Positions 63,921-64,000 of a stretch of 64,000 nucleotides of DNA are shown in pieces. The notes beneath the pieces are model-generated. The model worked only from the letters and a program-made list of their open reading frames with translations. It had not been told where the DNA came from and did no database searches. Numbering within the stretch: the stretch's first letter is position 1; every line of letters starts with the position of its first letter. Origin of the DNA: Lithodes maja (taxonomy: Eukaryota; Arthropoda; Malacostraca; Decapoda; Lithodidae); the NCBI GenBank assembly GCA_037953745.1, contig JBAKBP010000199.1, positions 84,703 through 148,702 on the forward strand, in the 5' to 3' direction. The position numbers and the translations under genes were made by a program.

Positions 63921-64000
<80 letters not shown>
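63920..64000. repeat. (AC)n followed by (AT)n, running off the window
   Basis: AC units at 63920-63947, then AT units to the last base. Confidence 0.97.

Overview
The window is eukaryotic repeat DNA with no host gene I can defend. The mixture of a Penelope-like element, CR1/L2-, I-, jockey- and RTE-like LINEs, Gmr1-like Gypsy elements, TTAA-flanked MITEs, a tRNA-derived SINE and very long micro- and minisatellites suggests an invertebrate genome. A decapod crustacean is my best guess; this is an inference from repeat content and no species is named by the sequence. A 200-base run of N (1301-1500) marks an assembly gap.

Layout. 1-1300: Penelope-like fragments, two of them head to head. 1502-5371: CR1-like LINE with an SGNH-hydrolase ORF1 and a decayed ORF2. 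5411-9370: decayed I-group LINE with an RNase H domain. 9371-12033: scrambled CR1 pieces, a 752-base-offset duplication and a TTAA MITE. 12038-12840: RTE-like LINE remnant. 13764-14056: dispersed repeat and (GA)n. 14377-23110: Gmr1-like Gypsy element A (minus strand, decayed), whose right LTR is split by a MITE and cut by the next element. 23111-32681: Gmr1-like Gypsy element B (minus strand, 9.57 kb, nearly intact). 33715-40668: 30-bp minisatellite holding a 5'-truncated CR1/L2-like LINE. 40973-41512: 27-bp satellite. 41761-42062: SINE. 43284-45415: CR1 and jockey-like fragments. 46100-54594: GTTGNTG- and GGTGGT-rich minisatellites holding a nuclease-domain retroelement 3' end and a CR1 copy with an intact 983-residue ORF2. 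55189-63380: more MITEs, a long inverted repeat, and 30-, 41-, 50- and 18-bp minisatellites. 63605-64000: RTE-like fragment and (AC)n(AT)n.

The main biological point is the pair of Gypsy elements. Both carry integrase upstream of reverse transcriptase and RNase H, the reverse of ordinary Ty3/Gypsy order, and a Gag with a SCAN-like segment. These are hallmarks of the Gmr1-like group. Element B encodes Gag, protease, integrase and reverse transcriptase in one frame, with a single one-base frameshift in RNase H. The second theme is that minisatellites here host retroelement insertions: three separate 5'-truncated elements lie inside two arrays.
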